From positions 1,651,659 to 1,715,658 of the forward strand of contig BQKD01000001.1 in the NCBI GenBank assembly GCA_022834735.1: 64,000 bases of DNA, given 5' to 3'. The notes below the pieces were generated by a model, which saw nothing but the letters and a program-made list of their open reading frames with translations, had not been told where the DNA came from and searched no databases. Position 1 is the first letter of the stretch. The number at the start of each line of letters is the position of its first letter. The translations under genes were made by a program, and so were the position numbers. The DNA comes from Erysipelotrichaceae bacterium OPF54 (GTDB taxonomy: Bacteria; Bacillota_I; Bacilli_A; Erysipelotrichales; Erysipelotrichaceae). Below are positions 9,217 through 17,070 of the stretch, piece by piece.

Positions 9217-9271
9217 TCTGTTCATCCTTTCCGAAGTTTACATTTTTTTCTGAAAACTTTTTCTTTTTCCC

Positions 9272-9277
9272 ATTATA
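9272..9277 (-). promoter_or_regulatory. Possible -10 element for the phosphatase gene
   Basis: A perfect minus-strand TATAAT lies about 55 bases before the phosphatase start. No convincing -35 is found at the right distance. It may allow expression despite the nearby IS. Confidence 0.4.
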
Positions 9278-9419
9278 CTCGTTCCGCTTTTTTTTTGCAC
9301 TAAGTTTGCGTATTCCGTCCGGCATTCTCTTGAGAAAACAAAAAAACAGGGAGGGAACCGATCAATGTCATTAAGTTAGATGGATCATCGAACTTAACGC
9401 ATGATATCCTTATTAAGTT

Positions 9420-9458
9420 AAGCTTCAGGTCAAATGAGACCCGGAGCTTTCTTTTTTT
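9420..9458 (+). terminator. Terminator at the left end of IS copy 1
   Basis: AAGCTTCAGGTC and GACCCGGAGCTT pair with two mismatches, then TTTCTTTTTTT follows in the plus direction. It would stop transcripts entering from the left, antisense to the transposase. The same hairpin is present in copies 2 and 3. Confidence 0.6.
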
Positions 9459-9550
9459 CCGGTGCACGACGAAAAGACAATTTTTTCTTCTTAAAAAAAT
9501 TGCTATTTGTCCCATTTGTGATGTAAAATATCACTGTTTTTAAGTGGCTG

Positions 9551-10858
9551 TTATGCCGGTCTATGCTGGAATGCATGTACTCGCTGCGCTCTCATATTCC
9601 GTTTGTAACAGCGGTCTGGTCTGATTGGGATCAGACCTTTTTTGATCCTTTCTTCCAGCTCCCTGGCTCCGATCTTTCTTTTCAGGAACTTTTTGATGTT
9701 TGTCGTTCCTATGCTGAAATTGGCTTTATATTCGTACTTCCTCTCTTTCTTCTGTTCGATCGGCACCGCATGGATCATCAGCGCGGCCAGATTATGGAGG
9801 ATCAGTGCACCATAGATTTCCTGGCGGATGAATTTTCTTTTCTTCGAATGAAAATCAAGCATCCCGATCGTGTATTTCAGCTTTCGGAATCCCACTTCTT
9901 CGTTCCACCGCAGATGATACAGCTCTTTCAGATCATCGAGAGAGAACTTCTCTGGCGGCAGGTTCGTTATCAGGCACTCGTATTCTCCTTTTTTCACCTC
10001 GATCCTGACGACCCGGAATTCAATTGGATATTCTTCGGCTCCGCCTTTTGGCATATATTCGAAATTGATATTCCATGCAAAATATTTGTACAGCTCAGGA
10101 TGTTCTTTCACTTCATTGGTCTGTTTTCTTGTCAGGATCCGTTTGATCTTCTGATCAAATTCGCTATCCGGCAGCTCAAAAGTAGAAAGAATACCGTTCG
10201 ATCGGATATCCTTGCAGCGGATCACAAACTTCTGGCCGTTCTCCATACAGAAAGCGAACAGCTCATAGTTTTCAAATCCCCGGTCGGCACAGATGATCGA
10301 TCCGGCCGGATACCGATGATCACGGATCAGCCTTTTCAGAGCGGCACATTCGCCCGTCTTGCGGGACGAGTCGATCGAAACATCCAGGAAGAGATCGTTG
10401 AGACAATCATAGAGGGCGTTGAGATGAAGCTGGGAGAACGGACGTGCCGAGCCGGTCTGGCATAAGGTCTCTTCATCATCAGGGTCAAAAGGGATATTGA
10501 CATCCGATCCATCCATGGCTAATACATGATATCCTTTAAGCAAAGAAGGAGAACGGGAAAAAGACATGAGATGAAGGATATGCAGAAAAGCTTCGGGATC
10601 CAGCTTGCTGCGCTGCTGGCAGAAAGCAGAAGCGGTGACAGAGAATTTAGGATCATCAAAGAAGTTGGCAAGTTCGGTCGGCAAAGAAGCGGAACCCATC
10701 TGGATGATCAACGGAATGAGGATGCGGGCAGGGAGCTTGCGGTTTCTGGAAAAGTCGGCAATGGGGTCTGACGAATAACAGGCGATATCATCGACAACGG
10801 ATTGAACAGCGGATTCGAACTGACGGCGGATAGTGCATAAGGAATTATAAGATTTCAT
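9551..10858 (-). CDS. IS4-family DDE transposase (copy 1)
   Basis: A 435-residue DDE transposase that cuts and joins the IS ends. Candidate catalytic residues: first Asp in LAMDGSDV (about residue 114), second in ICADRGFENYELF (about 190), and the Glu of the Y-(2)-R-(3)-E type motif in LYHLRWNEEVGFRKLK (about 325). The length fits the family and there is no frameshift. An AGGAGGTATTTT ribosome site precedes the ATG. The protein is identical to the one encoded by copy 2. Confidence 0.93.
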   Translation of the reverse strand: MKSYNSLCTIRRQFESAVQSVVDDIACYSSDPIADFSRNRKLPARILIPLIIQMGSASLPTELANFFDDPKFSVTASAFCQQRSKLDPEAFLHILHLMSFSRSPSLLKGYHVLAMDGSDVNIPFDPDDEETLCQTGSARPFSQLHLNALYDCLNDLFLDVSIDSSRKTGECAALKRLIRDHRYPAGSIICADRGFENYELFAFCMENGQKFVIRCKDIRSNGILSTFELPDSEFDQKIKRILTRKQTNEVKEHPELYKYFAWNINFEYMPKGGAEEYPIEFRVVRIEVKKGEYECLITNLPPEKFSLDDLKELYHLRWNEEVGFRKLKYTIGMLDFHSKKRKFIRQEIYGALILHNLAALMIHAVPIEQKKERKYEYKANFSIGTTNIKKFLKRKIGARELEERIKKGLIPIRPDRCYKRNMRAQRVHAFQHRPA

Positions 10859-10963
10859 AAAAAATACCTCCTACAATTCCTTCGGATTATGAAATTAAGC
10901 ATCGAAAAAGCTTGTCAAGTGTTTTTTTGCGAAATTTCGAAGATCATCTGAACAAAAAAACTC

Positions 10964-11002
10964 GAAAAAAAGAAGACCCTCTATTCTCATAAGAGAGTCT
11001 TC
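10964..11002 (-). terminator. Terminator upstream of the transposase in IS copy 1
   Basis: On the minus strand GAAGACTCTCTTATG and the matching GAGGGTCTTC arm form a strong stem followed by TTTTTTT. Its place between the IS end and the transposase start would block read-through transcription into the transposase. Confidence 0.7.
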
Positions 11003-11072
11003 CTGAGGCGAAAATCGCCTAACTTAATGACATTGGGGAACCGATACTTCGGTTTTCCTTCCCTGCTATGGA

Positions 11073-11726
11073 TCATTGCTGAGCGCTCTTTTCCATGATC
11101 GAAGCGATCTTCCAGCTGCCATCCGTTTTTTTCATGTCGAACTGCAGGTTCGTCTGCGAATCCGGCAGCGACTCGACGTATGTTGTCATCTGGCCGAAGA
11201 CGATCTTCGAAAGATCGGCACTGATCTTTGCGGTCAGCTCATCCTCCGTATGGTTCTGCGCGTATGTCTGCAGCTCCTGTTCATTATCCTGCAGATACGT
11301 GTTCACCTCGTTCATCGCATCGAGCTGCACCGCATTGAGATCAAAGGAATTTTCATCGATCCCTTTCAAGGTGACCTCCACTTTGGCGGTATCTCCTGCG
11401 ATCTCGGTCGAATCGATCTTATACTCCTTGAAGATCGCCGAAATGACCGAAGAAGTAAACGCGCGCGCCTCTCTGTCAAAATCGTCCCCCAGGCCAAGAT
11501 CAGCCAGCTGGGAATCGAGCTGCTCATAGATCTGCGCCGTGCCCAGACTGTCGTCGGCATCTTCGGTCAGGAACGCATCCGCCGCTTCATAGTCGCCGGT
11601 TTTGCAGTTGGCCAGATAGGAATCGACAGCCAGGCGGATGTTTTCTTTTTCCTCCTCGCTGCCTGAGCAGGCGCTCAGTCCGAACACAAGCATCAGCGCA
11701 AACAGACATTTGATCAATTTTTTCAT
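11073..11726 (-). CDS. Uncharacterised lipoprotein at the end of the type VII operon
   Basis: A 217-residue lipoprotein: positively charged N-terminus, hydrophobic core and lipobox LSAC (Cys about residue 20). An acidic, mostly helical/mixed domain follows (SYLANCKTGDYEAADAFL) and resembles DUF5105-type lipoproteins. The start is ATG 11726, which has GGAG at good distance; the GTG six bases further upstream is not needed. It lies on the cell surface and is encoded about 75 bases after the DUF4176 gene. Copy 1 of the IS ends 28 bases beyond its stop. Function unknown; a role in substrate folding or immunity is only a guess. Confidence 0.75.
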   Translation of the reverse strand: MKKLIKCLFALMLVFGLSACSGSEEEKENIRLAVDSYLANCKTGDYEAADAFLTEDADDSLGTAQIYEQLDSQLADLGLGDDFDREARAFTSSVISAIFKEYKIDSTEIAGDTAKVEVTLKGIDENSFDLNAVQLDAMNEVNTYLQDNEQELQTYAQNHTEDELTAKISADLSKIVFGQMTTYVESLPDSQTNLQFDMKKTDGSWKIASIMEKSAQQ

Positions 11727-11801
11727 AAACACTCTCCTTCGCTGATTTTATTTTAGCGTATGGCTTGCCATATCTCAACGAAAGAAGCAGGACATCCGTC
11801 C

Positions 11802-12083
11802 TTATTTCCGGCCGATTTTTTCGTATTCGTCCTCCAGGATCGACCGGAACAAAAACTCCTCTTCATTCTGCAGCCCGATGTAATACAAGCGGTCGATATC
11901 TTTATGATCGAACAAATACAGATGGGTCGAGTCGATATAGCCTTCCGGCCACAGGACAGCCGAATAATCATAGATCTTCTTTGTCTTTTCGTGACGCTGG
12001 AAACGACCGGCGATCATGATCTTTTTATCGCCGTTGATCAGCGTGACGACCGAACCGAGCGGCAGCAGTTCTGGCATTTTCAT
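11802..12083 (-). CDS. DUF4176 protein of the type VII locus
   Basis: A 93-residue cytosolic protein with the DUF4176 pattern: LPLGSVVTLINGDKKIMI near the N-terminus, YDYSAVLWPEGYI in the middle and FDHKDIDRLYYIGL after that. DUF4176 genes recur next to WXG100/LXG substrates in Bacillota type VII loci; their biochemical role is not known. The ATG at 12083 has AGGAGG eight bases upstream, so the GTG nine bases earlier is rejected. It starts 13 bases after the putative substrate gene, consistent with a chaperone, adaptor or immunity role. Confidence 0.85.
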   Translation of the reverse strand: MKMPELLPLGSVVTLINGDKKIMIAGRFQRHEKTKKIYDYSAVLWPEGYIDSTHLYLFDHKDIDRLYYIGLQNEEEFLFRSILEDEYEKIGRK

Positions 12084-12096
12084 CTTTTTCACCTCC

Positions 12097-12903
12097 TTAA
12101 TATTTCACGTTCAGCTTGAAGCCGAGCCCGGCAATAAATCCAAGCTTGGCCCCGAACTCCCATTCCCTGTTTTTATGTTCATAGGAAACATCCGCCCCTG
12201 CGCTCATCAAAGAGCCTGACGTCGTCAGGGAAACCGAAACGCCGAAAATATTGAACGCAAGTTTCGCCTCGCCTTCAAGCGCCGCGACATGCGCCTGGGC
12301 CTTGAAGCTCTGCTCATGCCTTGACAGCACAGCCGAAGCGCTCGCTTTCGCCGTCCCTACGCTCCCGCTTAGATTCAAGGCCGCATTGATCCGATCTGTG
12401 CCGATCTTTGTTCTGCTCGATACATCAAGCAGGGAGACCCCGACCTGGGCAGACAGGGACAAGGAAGGATCGAACTTTTTATCTTTCGTCCACAAGTTCA
12501 GAGAACACTCTCCGCTGGCCTGCGCGTTGCCTACATCGACATGATTCGTGTTTTCAAGATATTTCGCTCGAAAGCTGGAACCGGTATGCAGATAACTGGC
12601 CCCGAAAGAAGCCCCGACGCTCATGGGAACATCTTTTCGCAGGATCTGGCTGAAAAGATGAAGATCGAGATCGGGATCGACCGAAGCATTGCCCAGGGAA
12701 GAATAGGAAGACATGGAAAGCCGTCTGTTTTCATTGGCTTCCGCCTGATTTGCCATGTTCAGAAAAAACTGGCGCAGCGATTCGATCTGGGCAAGAATCG
12801 TCTGATGACGATCGGCCAGCACCCGTTCTGTAAAAAAGAACTGGGAACGAAGCGCGTGGATCCGGCCTGCGTACTGCCTACATAGGCTTGTGTCGATATC
12901 CAA
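12097..12903 (-). CDS. Putative type VII secretion substrate
   Basis: A 268-residue protein with no signal peptide. Residues 1-65 are helical and could pair with a WXG100-like partner. From about residue 90 a long stretch rich in Gly/Ala/Ser alternates with short strands (LNLSGSVGTAKASASAVL, FGAKLGFIAGLGFKLNV). That pattern resembles the Gly-rich C-terminal halves of some large type VII and polymorphic-toxin proteins. No catalytic motif is visible. The apparent start is TTG 12903, inside the 62-residue gene upstream; dropping one G near 12905 would fuse both into one protein. Effector function is inferred from position. Confidence 0.5.
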   Translation of the reverse strand: MDIDTSLCRQYAGRIHALRSQFFFTERVLADRHQTILAQIESLRQFFLNMANQAEANENRRLSMSSYSSLGNASVDPDLDLHLFSQILRKDVPMSVGASFGASYLHTGSSFRAKYLENTNHVDVGNAQASGECSLNLWTKDKKFDPSLSLSAQVGVSLLDVSSRTKIGTDRINAALNLSGSVGTAKASASAVLSRHEQSFKAQAHVAALEGEAKLAFNIFGVSVSLTTSGSLMSAGADVSYEHKNREWEFGAKLGFIAGLGFKLNVKY

Positions 12904-13066
12904 GACGATCCATCTCCGCGATCTGCGCTCTGATCAGTCCCTGTATGGACGCAAAACGCTTTGCTACCTGCTGACGCTCATACGCTGTCAGAAAAGAAGG
13001 CATGCTGCCCGACACGGCCGCAATGCGTCCGGACAGATCATTGTAATAGGCATATCCTCTATGCAT
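12878..13066 (-). CDS. Small helical protein, or N-terminus of a frameshifted type VII substrate
   Basis: A 62-residue helical protein rich in Arg, Gln and Ala (LTAYERQQVAKRFASIQGL). Its ATG overlaps the stop of the WXG100 gene by 8 bases, so it is translationally coupled. It ends inside the next gene in another frame. Two readings fit. It may be a small helical partner of the substrate, as seen in LXG systems. Or it may be the true N-terminus of the substrate, separated by a one-base insertion at CTTGGAT. Continuity of helix across the joint favours the second slightly. Confidence 0.5.
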   Translation of the reverse strand: MHRGYAYYNDLSGRIAAVSGSMPSFLTAYERQQVAKRFASIQGLIRAQIAEMDRLGYRHKPM

Positions 13067-13349
13067 GGAACGAATTCTCCATCAGCGCCTCGTTTTCTTC
13101 GTAGGCAATGGCTGTCTGCGACATATAATTCGCGTGGTTTTCGATCGTCTGCACATACGATTCGAATACCGGATACAGTTCCTGGAATTCCGACATCAGC
13201 CGGGACGCGGCCGGCGAAGACCAGATGGACTGCACATGATTCATCTTTGAGCGGATCTGGGAAAAAATCGAATTGACCTCGGCTTCCATATTTTTAAGCT
13301 GGCTTGCATGCTGCGAAAGATCGGCAGCGGAAATATTTAATTGTGACAT
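13059..13349 (-). CDS. WXG100-family protein with variant W-S-S motif
   Basis: A 96-residue, all-helical protein of the EsxA/YukE size. A helix, a central turn with Trp-Ser-Ser (IWSSPAA, near residue 43, replacing WxG) and a second helix are visible. WXG100 proteins are secreted as dimers by EssC. Ribosome and spacing fit ATG 13349. It lies between the other WXG100 gene and the small/substrate pair. The variant motif suggests a specialised partner rather than the general EsxA; this is inference. Confidence 0.82.
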   Translation of the reverse strand: MSQLNISAADLSQHASQLKNMEAEVNSIFSQIRSKMNHVQSIWSSPAASRLMSEFQELYPVFESYVQTIENHANYMSQTAIAYEENEALMENSFHA

Positions 13350-13387
13350 GATATATACTCTCTTTCTTTATGCTTTCTTATATTGTT

Positions 13388-13678
13388 TTACAGATTTCTG
13401 GCCTGGGCGGCGCGGTTCTGCTGCAGCTGTTCATAAGCCTGCGAACACGTTTTCAGCACGCCCGCATACGATTCGATCACATACACCATGCGCATGAGCT
13501 GCGGACGCAGGATCTCTACCTGCTGTACGAACGCATCGTTATCGCTTCCCTGCCAGATCGCGCTTGTCGAAAGCATGAGCCGGTTGATCTGTTCGATCAT
13601 CTGCTCATACTCCTGGGCCTGCGCGTTCAAATAGCAGCCTGATTGATATAACTCCTGATAATTCACATTAATTTTCAT
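13388..13678 (-). CDS. WXG100-family type VII secretion protein
   Basis: A 96-residue helix-turn-helix hairpin with the classical motif in AIWQGSDND (Trp about residue 41), the hallmark of EsxA/YukE-like secreted proteins. Helices are rich in Gln/Glu/Leu, and a C-terminal Tyr-containing helix (YAGVLKTCSQAYEQL) may serve as export signal. The start is ATG 13678, preceded by AAAGGTG; an upstream in-frame ATG at 13687 would lie on the ribosome site. It follows the YukD-like gene by 13 bases, as in type VIIb operons. Confidence 0.88.
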   Translation of the reverse strand: MKINVNYQELYQSGCYLNAQAQEYEQMIEQINRLMLSTSAIWQGSDNDAFVQQVEILRPQLMRMVYVIESYAGVLKTCSQAYEQLQQNRAAQARNL

Positions 13679-13691
13679 AAAATACACCTTT

Positions 13692-13898
13692 CTAAAAAAT
13701 CACGAGATGATCGCCGTGAGCGACCATCCGGAATGTGCTGCTGAGCACACGTTCGAGCTCGACATCGTAGATCCCGAGCCCGAAATCTCCTTTCATCCAT
13801 TCGTTCAAAAACGTTTTCACCGGCATGTCGATATCGATCGAGATGATCGACCATTCCTTTTCCTCGATATTGCGGATATATACGAACACTCTATTCAT
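13692..13898 (-). CDS. YukD/EsaB-like ubiquitin-fold protein
   Basis: A 68-residue protein with a beta-grasp-like pattern (MNRVFVYIRNI, then SIDIDMPVKTFLNEW), and the size and position of EsaB/YukD. EsaB is a small cytosolic regulator or assembly factor of type VIIb systems. Its ATG overlaps the EssC stop by 8 bases and it is followed by WXG100, so order supports the call more than sequence does. The sequence is short, so other small folds cannot be excluded. Confidence 0.65.
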   Translation of the reverse strand: MNRVFVYIRNIEEKEWSIISIDIDMPVKTFLNEWMKGDFGLGIYDVELERVLSSTFRMVAHGDHLVIF

Positions 13899-16800
13899 AG
13901 ATCGAAAGCAGCGATCCGCACTGTACCCCGTTTTCCTGAAAAACGATCAGCGATCCGTCATGGGCCACCATCCGTTTCCTGAGCACATACGCATGGTCCG
14001 CAAACCCTTCTCCGGCCCACATCACATCATAGCTGTACAAAGCATCTGTAAACGATTTGGCATGCACCGTCTTCTCGTTGGCATGCATGTTCAGGATCAC
14101 GACATCGGCTTCTTCGTCAGGCTCGAATGAGATGCGCAGGAACGGATCGGTATTTTTCCACACCTGCACGAGATAAAAAAGAAGTTTTTCGACGTGTTCG
14201 TTTTCATAGCAGACAAGCAGCTTTTTCTTCTTGTTCCAGAAGATCGGGAAAAACGACTCATCGTAGCCAAGGATCGGCTGGCTGAAATAGTTCTTTGCCT
14301 CTTCGAGCGTGAAGCGTTCGTGAAAACCGGGAAGCCTGCGTTCCGGGATCTGGACAGCACGACGTTTCGAGGTCCACAGACCATGAAACACATCGTTCTG
14401 CAGGGATAAAGTTGTCATAGGAAATTCCTTTCTATAGTTGTGGATAAATGTATCGAGAAACGAACGAACCGCATCCGTGCTGGAATGATCTGCACAGCAC
14501 TTCGCGCCAATGCCGGCAAGGATCGGCTCGTCCTTTAAAGAAATCTGGGAGAAAAGATAAAATAAACGAATGTTTTTCTGATGAAGAAGAGCATGATGAT
14601 CATGCCATTTTTGATCAAAATCGAGCACGATCGTCTTCCGGCCTTCATCTTCCAGTAAAAACCAGAGCGAATCCCGTTCAAAGTGGACATGTTCGATGAG
14701 CACGTCATCAAAGCACGCATTGAGCCCTTCCTCGACAGCCTGACGGCTGCGGCCGGCGTAGATGGCCATCTGCTCCCCGTACCCGATCGCAAAAGCTTCT
14801 GCTTTCTGCTCCTGCGGCCTGTCCACAAGAAGAAGAGAATCGAACGGGATTTCTTCGAGCGGCGGCAGGATGACCGGACTCGCTGTCTCGCCGCAAGCCA
14901 TGACCTTTTCGCGCATCGCTTCCATAACGGTCATGGAAGGCTCGTCCTTGGCAATATAGCTCCACTGCCGGATCGGATCGTGCACATAGAGCGAACGCGC
15001 ACAGATCTCGTCCCCCTCGCTTTCCTGGATATAAAACGTTCCGGGCTGCCGGATGCGGCTTGCCTTGTCATGGGAAAGCACTTCCCGGCTGTCGGCAGCC
15101 GAGTTCACCTTGAGGCAGATCCGGTATTTCGAGTTCGACCAGATCTGTTCATCCACGACGCCGGCCGGCTTTTGGGTGGCCAGGATCAGATGGATGCCAA
15201 GGGAGCGCCCGATCCTTGCGTACTCCTTCAGGTCGTTCATGACCTGCGGATACTGCAGCTTCAGCTGGGCAAATTCGTCCACGACGATCAGCAGATGGCT
15301 CATGGTCCGCGACTTGCGGTACTGCCCGATCTGCGCGCTTTGGCCCGTTTCCTTCTGGAACGCGGCCAGGATATGCTGGCGCTTTCTGATCTCGCTCTGC
15401 AGCGAGATCATGAAACGATCGATCTGATCTTCCTGCAGATTGGTCACCTGCCCTGCGCAATGCGGAAAGTGGTAAAACGCATTGCCGAACGCGCCGCCTT
15501 TGAAATCGATGAGCACATACTGCAGATCGGCGGCCCGAAAATACACGACACAATACAGGAGCATTGCGCTGAGAAATTCCGATTTCCCGGAACCGGTCAT
15601 TCCGGCTGTCAGGATATGGGCGCCGTTCAGATCGATCGTGATCAGCTCTTCTTTGTCCGTTCCGATCACAATATTCAGATCGTTCTTTTCCTGCCGTACC
15701 TGTTCGATCGGCAGATCTTTGCTGAACACGCTGTATATGGTTTTCTGCGGCGCAGCTGCTGTTCTTTTAAGATTGCCGTAAAATAAATACGGTTTTTCGA
15801 CATGCTGGTCATACGTCTGGACCGGAACCTCTTTGCGGCAGCACAATACCGTACAGTTTTCGGGAAGCTCGACCCGGGCCGTCTCCTCGCAGGAGAGGAT
15901 CCAGTAAAAGAAGCCTTCCTGCATGTGCGCTATGGCCTGCTTGACGGAACAAAAGCTCAGATACTGCTCCTGGATGCATGCAGCATGCAGGAACGCATAG
16001 GTGGGAGCCGGCTCGATCCATACGATCCGGTTTTGTTCGGAGGCGATGGATGCCAGATGGACAAAGACCTCCTTTGGATCGGCATGGACATATACATAGC
16101 TGCCGGTCCTGAGCAATTCCCATTCCGGCACGCATTTGGTGCGCGATCGGATCTGCTCTTTCACATAGGCGTAGAGCGGATCGGTCCTTGCTTCGTAATT
16201 CGCCTGCGGCAGCGCGCCGATCGCCACCTCTGTGCGGGCGATCGCAATGGGCATCTGTTTGCAGGAACAGCTTCCATACGGTATTTTCGTTTTCGTGCGT
16301 TCGAATTCGATCCGGTAGCTGTTCAGAGCGCTGTCATACGTTTCGAGCCTGGCTGCCACATAATCGCGGTACATTTTATTTCTTTTTTCAAGCGATCTAA
16401 GAGCCTGCCGGTTTTGAGAACAATACTGGACCAGACCGAGCAGGAAAAAGGAAAAAGACATGAACAAGGAGGAGAGCGACATCATGACGTAGTTTGCAAA
16501 ATTGTCCGGATTGATCATCCGCTGTACGAACAAAGATACGCCTGTGGAAGAAAGGATCATGAACGAAGGGGCCAGAGCCATGAACAGCGAAGATCGGACA
16601 GGAGCCGGCAGATGCATGAACGATTCAAATCCCTCAAAAACGGGAATCATTGGAATAGAAAACGGGATGATCTCGTTTTTCTGCTCTTCTGGCTGCCTGA
16701 ATACCGGATCGGCCATGCTCAGCGGTTCATCGCTGAGCAGATACGGCCATAAATAATACATCGTGATGCCGGACATGGTGATCTGATCGCCTGTATTCAG

Positions 16801-17070
16801 TTTTATCCTTGTCTCTTTTTTTCCGTTCACGTACGTTCCGTTCGTGCTCTGATCCGTAAGGACATGATCCTCGATGCGGAAATGCACGCTGGAAATATGA
16901 ATGTTTTCTTCACGGAAATGCGATCTTTTCAGCGAAAAAGATGAAGAAATTTCCAGTACGTGATAGCCTTCGATCTTCTTTACAAAATGGATGGGCGCTT
17001 TCGAGGATGGCAAAGACGGATGATAGGAAACAAAAACCGCATCCTGCGCATACTCGCACAGCTTATACAT
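13891..17070 (-). CDS. essC: EssC-like FtsK/SpoIIIE secretion ATPase, short form
   Basis: Membrane motor of the type VII system. The 1059 residues have an N-terminal FHA domain (about 40-105; DQSTNGTYVNG), two membrane helices about 160-215, and one clear FtsK ATPase with Walker A AGMTGSGKSE about residue 490 and Walker B LLIVVDEFA about 593. The C-terminal 350 residues hold two degenerate modules (about 770 and 970) where no P-loop is visible. Typical EssC proteins are near 1500 residues with three ATPase domains. The start ATG 17070 overlaps the upstream stop by 8 bases. The downstream neighbours YukD and WXG100 confirm identity. Confidence 0.92.
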   Translation of the reverse strand: MYKLCEYAQDAVFVSYHPSLPSSKAPIHFVKKIEGYHVLEISSSFSLKRSHFREENIHISSVHFRIEDHVLTDQSTNGTYVNGKKETRIKLNTGDQITMSGITMYYLWPYLLSDEPLSMADPVFRQPEEQKNEIIPFSIPMIPVFEGFESFMHLPAPVRSSLFMALAPSFMILSSTGVSLFVQRMINPDNFANYVMMSLSSLFMSFSFFLLGLVQYCSQNRQALRSLEKRNKMYRDYVAARLETYDSALNSYRIEFERTKTKIPYGSCSCKQMPIAIARTEVAIGALPQANYEARTDPLYAYVKEQIRSRTKCVPEWELLRTGSYVYVHADPKEVFVHLASIASEQNRIVWIEPAPTYAFLHAACIQEQYLSFCSVKQAIAHMQEGFFYWILSCEETARVELPENCTVLCCRKEVPVQTYDQHVEKPYLFYGNLKRTAAAPQKTIYSVFSKDLPIEQVRQEKNDLNIVIGTDKEELITIDLNGAHILTAGMTGSGKSEFLSAMLLYCVVYFRAADLQYVLIDFKGGAFGNAFYHFPHCAGQVTNLQEDQIDRFMISLQSEIRKRQHILAAFQKETGQSAQIGQYRKSRTMSHLLIVVDEFAQLKLQYPQVMNDLKEYARIGRSLGIHLILATQKPAGVVDEQIWSNSKYRICLKVNSAADSREVLSHDKASRIRQPGTFYIQESEGDEICARSLYVHDPIRQWSYIAKDEPSMTVMEAMREKVMACGETASPVILPPLEEIPFDSLLLVDRPQEQKAEAFAIGYGEQMAIYAGRSRQAVEEGLNACFDDVLIEHVHFERDSLWFLLEDEGRKTIVLDFDQKWHDHHALLHQKNIRLFYLFSQISLKDEPILAGIGAKCCADHSSTDAVRSFLDTFIHNYRKEFPMTTLSLQNDVFHGLWTSKRRAVQIPERRLPGFHERFTLEEAKNYFSQPILGYDESFFPIFWNKKKKLLVCYENEHVEKLLFYLVQVWKNTDPFLRISFEPDEEADVVILNMHANEKTVHAKSFTDALYSYDVMWAGEGFADHAYVLRKRMVAHDGSLIVFQENGVQCGSLLSIYE

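Larger units (their letters stand above)
9363..11035 (-). mobile_element. IS4-like insertion sequence, copy 1 (complete)
   Basis: A 1673-bp element with terminal inverted repeats CAATGTCATTAAGTTAG and one transposase gene. It is flanked by a perfect 10-bp target duplication, GGGAACCGAT, at 9353-9362 and 11036-11045. It appears identical to copy 2 (33765-35437), with the same length and same protein, so transposition is recent. It separates the lipoprotein gene of the type VII operon from the phosphatase gene. Internal terminators near both ends shield the transposase from outside transcription. Confidence 0.95.

Noticed and set aside
9563-10465. 300-residue plus-strand frame inside IS copy 1 (also in copy 2)
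   Set aside because: Antisense to the transposase; it repeats with every copy simply because the copies are identical.
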